Of a DNA stretch of 6,639 bases, positions 4,625 through 6,639 are shown one piece after another; positions within the stretch are counted from its first letter, which is position 1; every line of letters begins with the position of its first letter. The translations under genes were made by a program, and so were the position numbers. Under the pieces are notes generated by a model. The model was not told where the DNA came from. It made no database searches and saw nothing but the letters and a program-made list of their open reading frames with translations. Source of the DNA: Gammaproteobacteria bacterium (lineage in GTDB: Bacteria > Pseudomonadota > Gammaproteobacteria > Steroidobacterales > GCA-2729495); assembly GCA_023383735.1 (NCBI GenBank), contig JAHDYN010000108.1, positions 1 through 6,639 of the forward strand, in the 5' to 3' direction.

Positions 4625-6639
4625 ATGCGACAGGTCGTTCAGAATTTTCGTAGCGGTGATTTGCGCGTCAAGGAGGTGCCGGCACCTGGCGTCCGCTCCG
4701 GTCAGCTGCTTGTTGCCAATGTCCGCTCGCTGATCAGCGCAGGCACCGAGAAGTCCACCGTCAACGTCGCGAAGAAGGGCCTGCTGGGCAAGGCGCTCGA
4801 GCGTCCCGAGATGGCGCGCAAGGTCATCGACAAGGCGCTCAAGGACGGCCTGGCAGAAACCGCACAGATGGTGTTCCAGCGACTGGATACGCCGGTGGCT
4901 CTCGGCTACAGCTGTGCCGGCTATGTGGTGGGCGTCGGGGCTGGAGTCAACGGATTTGCGGTGGGCGACCGCGTGGCCTGTGCCGGGCAGAACCATGCCT
5001 CGCATGCAGAGTTTGTCGCGGTGCCGGTGAACCTGTGCAGCCGGATTCCCGAGGGTGTGGATTTCGACGCGGCCGCCTATGTCACGCTCGGTGCCATCGC
5101 CATGCAGGGTGTGCGGCAGGCGGAGCCACGGCTGGGTGAACTGGTGGTGGTCATCGGCCTGGGCCTGCTCGGCCAGTTGGCGGTGCAGATGCTCAAGGCA
5201 AACGGCTGCCGTGTGCTGGCGGCGGATGTTGCCGGCGACAAGCTGGCGATGGCCAGGCAGTTCGGTGCCGACGATGCCGTGTTGATCGGTGACCTGGCCG
5301 AGGCGACAAGGGTCATGAGCGGCGGGCGAGGTGCCGATTGCGTGCTGATCGCCGCGAGCACCAAGGACAACGGGCCTGTCGAGATTGCCGGCGAGATCTG
5401 CCGCAAAAAGGGCCGGGTGGTGGTGCTGGGTGCCGTCGGTATGAACCTGCCGCGCGAGCCCTACTACCTGAAGGAACTCGAACTTCGTCTTTCCACCTCC
5501 TATGGTCCCGGTCGTTACGACCCGGCCTACGAGGAGAAAGGCCAGGACTACCCCTATGGCTACGTGCGCTGGACGGAAGGCCGGAACATGGAGGCCTTTC
5601 TGTGGTTGATCCAGGCCGGCAAGGTCGATGTTGCAAGCCTGACCACGCACCGCTTCGGAATAGACCAGGCAGAGCAGGCCTATCAGTTGATGATGGGCGG
5701 TGCGCAGCCTTATCTCGGCATCCTGCTTGAGTATGCCGGGACACCCGACAGCGCAGCCCAGCCCATCGCCGTGGCCACGGGCGTGCGCAGCAGCGCACTC
5801 AGCTTCGGCATCATCGGTGCCGGGAACCACGTGCGCGACCGCCTGCTGGGCCCCTTGCAGAAGATCGACAGTACGAGCATTCGCTGGATATGCACCAGCA
5901 CCGGTGTCAATGCCGATGCGCTCGCCGAGAAGCTGGCTGTTGCCAATCGCACCACGGATTTCCGACAGGTGCTTGCCGATCCCGACACCAACGTGGTGGT
6001 GATCGGTACGCGCCACGGTTCACATGCGCGCATGGTCATCGAATCGCTGGAGGCCGGAAAGCACGTCTTCGTTGAAAAGCCGCTTTGTCTCACCGAAGAC
6101 GAGCTGACGCAGATTGCGGCAACCTATGCCCGCAAGGCTGCAGAGGGTTTGCGGCTGATGGTCGGCTTTAACCGGCGGTTCTCGGAGCATGGCGCGAAGG
6201 CGCGCGAGTTTTTTGCCGGCCATCGTGAACCGCTGGTGATGATGTACCGGGTGAACGCGGGCGCCGTGCCGCCTGATCACTGGGTGCAGGATCCGGTTGC
6301 CGGTGGTGGGCGCATCATCGGCGAGGCCTGCCATTTTCTCGACTACATGCAGTTTGTCTGTGGCTCCCGCCCCGTTGCTGTACGCGGTCTGGCGATCGGC
6401 AGCCATAGTTCGGGAATCACCTCGGACCAGAGCATATTGAGCTTCCGGTTTGCAGACGGCTCCGTCGGCACGATCGTGTACGCTGCCGGTGGCGATGGCA
6501 GCCTGGCCAAGGAACGCTTCGAGGCTCTTGGTGGCGGCAAGGCTCTGGTGATGGATGATTTTCTCACCACGGAGTTCCATGAAAATGGCCGTTCGCGGCG
6601 CTTCAGGTCGGGGAAACGCGACAAGGGCTTCTCGCAGGA
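4625..6639 (+). CDS. Two-domain oxidoreductase: zinc-less MDR dehydrogenase fused to Gfo/Idh/MocA dehydrogenase (3' end cut by window)
   Basis: The frame is open from 4625 to the window edge (671 complete codons, no stop); family members run to roughly 700-720 residues, so only the C-terminal tail should be missing. Residues 1-370 form a medium-chain dehydrogenase/reductase: SAGTEKS (38-44), GYSCAG (94-99), GDRVACAG, then the NAD(P)-binding GLGLLG (178-183) with D201 ending the second strand, suggesting NAD(H) preference. The catalytic zinc ligands of alcohol dehydrogenases are not there (Ala39 where Cys is usual, Tyr95-Ser96 instead of His-Glu), nor is the structural four-Cys loop. From about 392 a Gfo/Idh/MocA domain begins: GIIGAGNH (395-402), VEKPL (483-487, Lys485 a likely catalytic residue) and GGGRIIGEACHFLD (560-573, His570). 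Such fusions commonly sit beside heparinase-like and glycosyltransferase genes in EPS clusters. The likely role is oxidation or epimerisation of a sugar nucleotide or polymer sugar; the substrate is unknown. Confidence 0.9.
   Translation, partial: MRQVVQNFRSGDLRVKEVPAPGVRSGQLLVANVRSLISAGTEKSTVNVAKKGLLGKALERPEMARKVIDKALKDGLAETAQMVFQRLDTPVALGYSCAGYVVGVGAGVNGFAVGDRVACAGQNHASHAEFVAVPVNLCSRIPEGVDFDAAAYVTLGAIAMQGVRQAEPRLGELVVVIGLGLLGQLAVQMLKANGCRVLAADVAGDKLAMARQFGADDAVLIGDLAEATRVMSGGRGADCVLIAASTKDNGPVEIAGEICRKKGRVVVLGAVGMNLPREPYYLKELELRLSTSYGPGRYDPAYEEKGQDYPYGYVRWTEGRNMEAFLWLIQAGKVDVASLTTHRFGIDQAEQAYQLMMGGAQPYLGILLEYAGTPDSAAQPIAVATGVRSSALSFGIIGAGNHVRDRLLGPLQKIDSTSIRWICTSTGVNADALAEKLAVANRTTDFRQVLADPDTNVVVIGTRHGSHARMVIESLEAGKHVFVEKPLCLTEDELTQIAATYARKAAEGLRLMVGFNRRFSEHGAKAREFFAGHREPLVMMYRVNAGAVPPDHWVQDPVAGGGRIIGEACHFLDYMQFVCGSRPVAVRGLAIGSHSSGITSDQSILSFRFADGSVGTIVYAAGGDGSLAKERFEALGGGKALVMDDFLTTEFHENGRSRRFRSGKRDKGFSQ

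Noticed and set aside
4577..6016. A 479-codon open frame on the minus strand opposite the two-domain oxidoreductase
   Set aside because: It is antisense to a gene with clear Rossmann and EKP motifs. Its translation is low-complexity, rich in His, Gln, Arg and Ala, with no recognisable domain, as expected for the shadow frame of a GC-rich gene.

Overview
The window is a GC-rich stretch carrying four closely packed genes, all on the + strand, with almost no non-coding DNA (gaps of 3 nt and 29 nt, and one 4-nt overlap). It looks like part of an exopolysaccharide or capsule biosynthesis operon from a Proteobacterium. A gammaproteobacterium is my best guess, from the XrtD-type exosortase, the codon use and a REP-like 'GGGAGCGGCT' repeat. 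I cannot name a genus.

Layout: (1) 1-1767, a heparinase II/III-family protein, an alpha-barrel plus beta-sheet polysaccharide-lyase fold with no visible signal peptide. (2) 1771-3027, a GT4-family glycosyltransferase of the WbuB-like type. (3) 3024-4595, an exosortase fused to a C-terminal EpsI domain, best matching XrtD, the VPLPA-CTERM-specific exosortase. It has an apparently complete Cys190/Arg235/His256 catalytic set. (4) 4625 to beyond the right edge, a two-domain oxidoreductase: a zinc-less medium-chain dehydrogenase/reductase fused to a Gfo/Idh/MocA dehydrogenase. It lacks only its C-terminus because the window ends.

How the genes may work together (inference): the oxidoreductase would modify a sugar precursor, the GT4 enzyme would add a sugar to a lipid-linked repeat unit, and the heparinase-like protein would cut or modify uronate-containing polymer. 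The exosortase would process sorting-signal proteins at the inner membrane, probably proteins that associate with the same surface polymer. No exosortase substrate, promoter, terminator, RNA gene, CRISPR array or insertion sequence is visible.

The window is a fairly ordinary EPS/exosortase locus by gene content. The most unusual local features are a REP-like palindromic repeat lying in frame inside the heparinase gene, where it encodes an Ala-rich interdomain linker, a perfect 22-bp palindrome further along the same gene, and the fact that genes 1 and 2 share one reading frame separated by a single stop codon and one sense codon.
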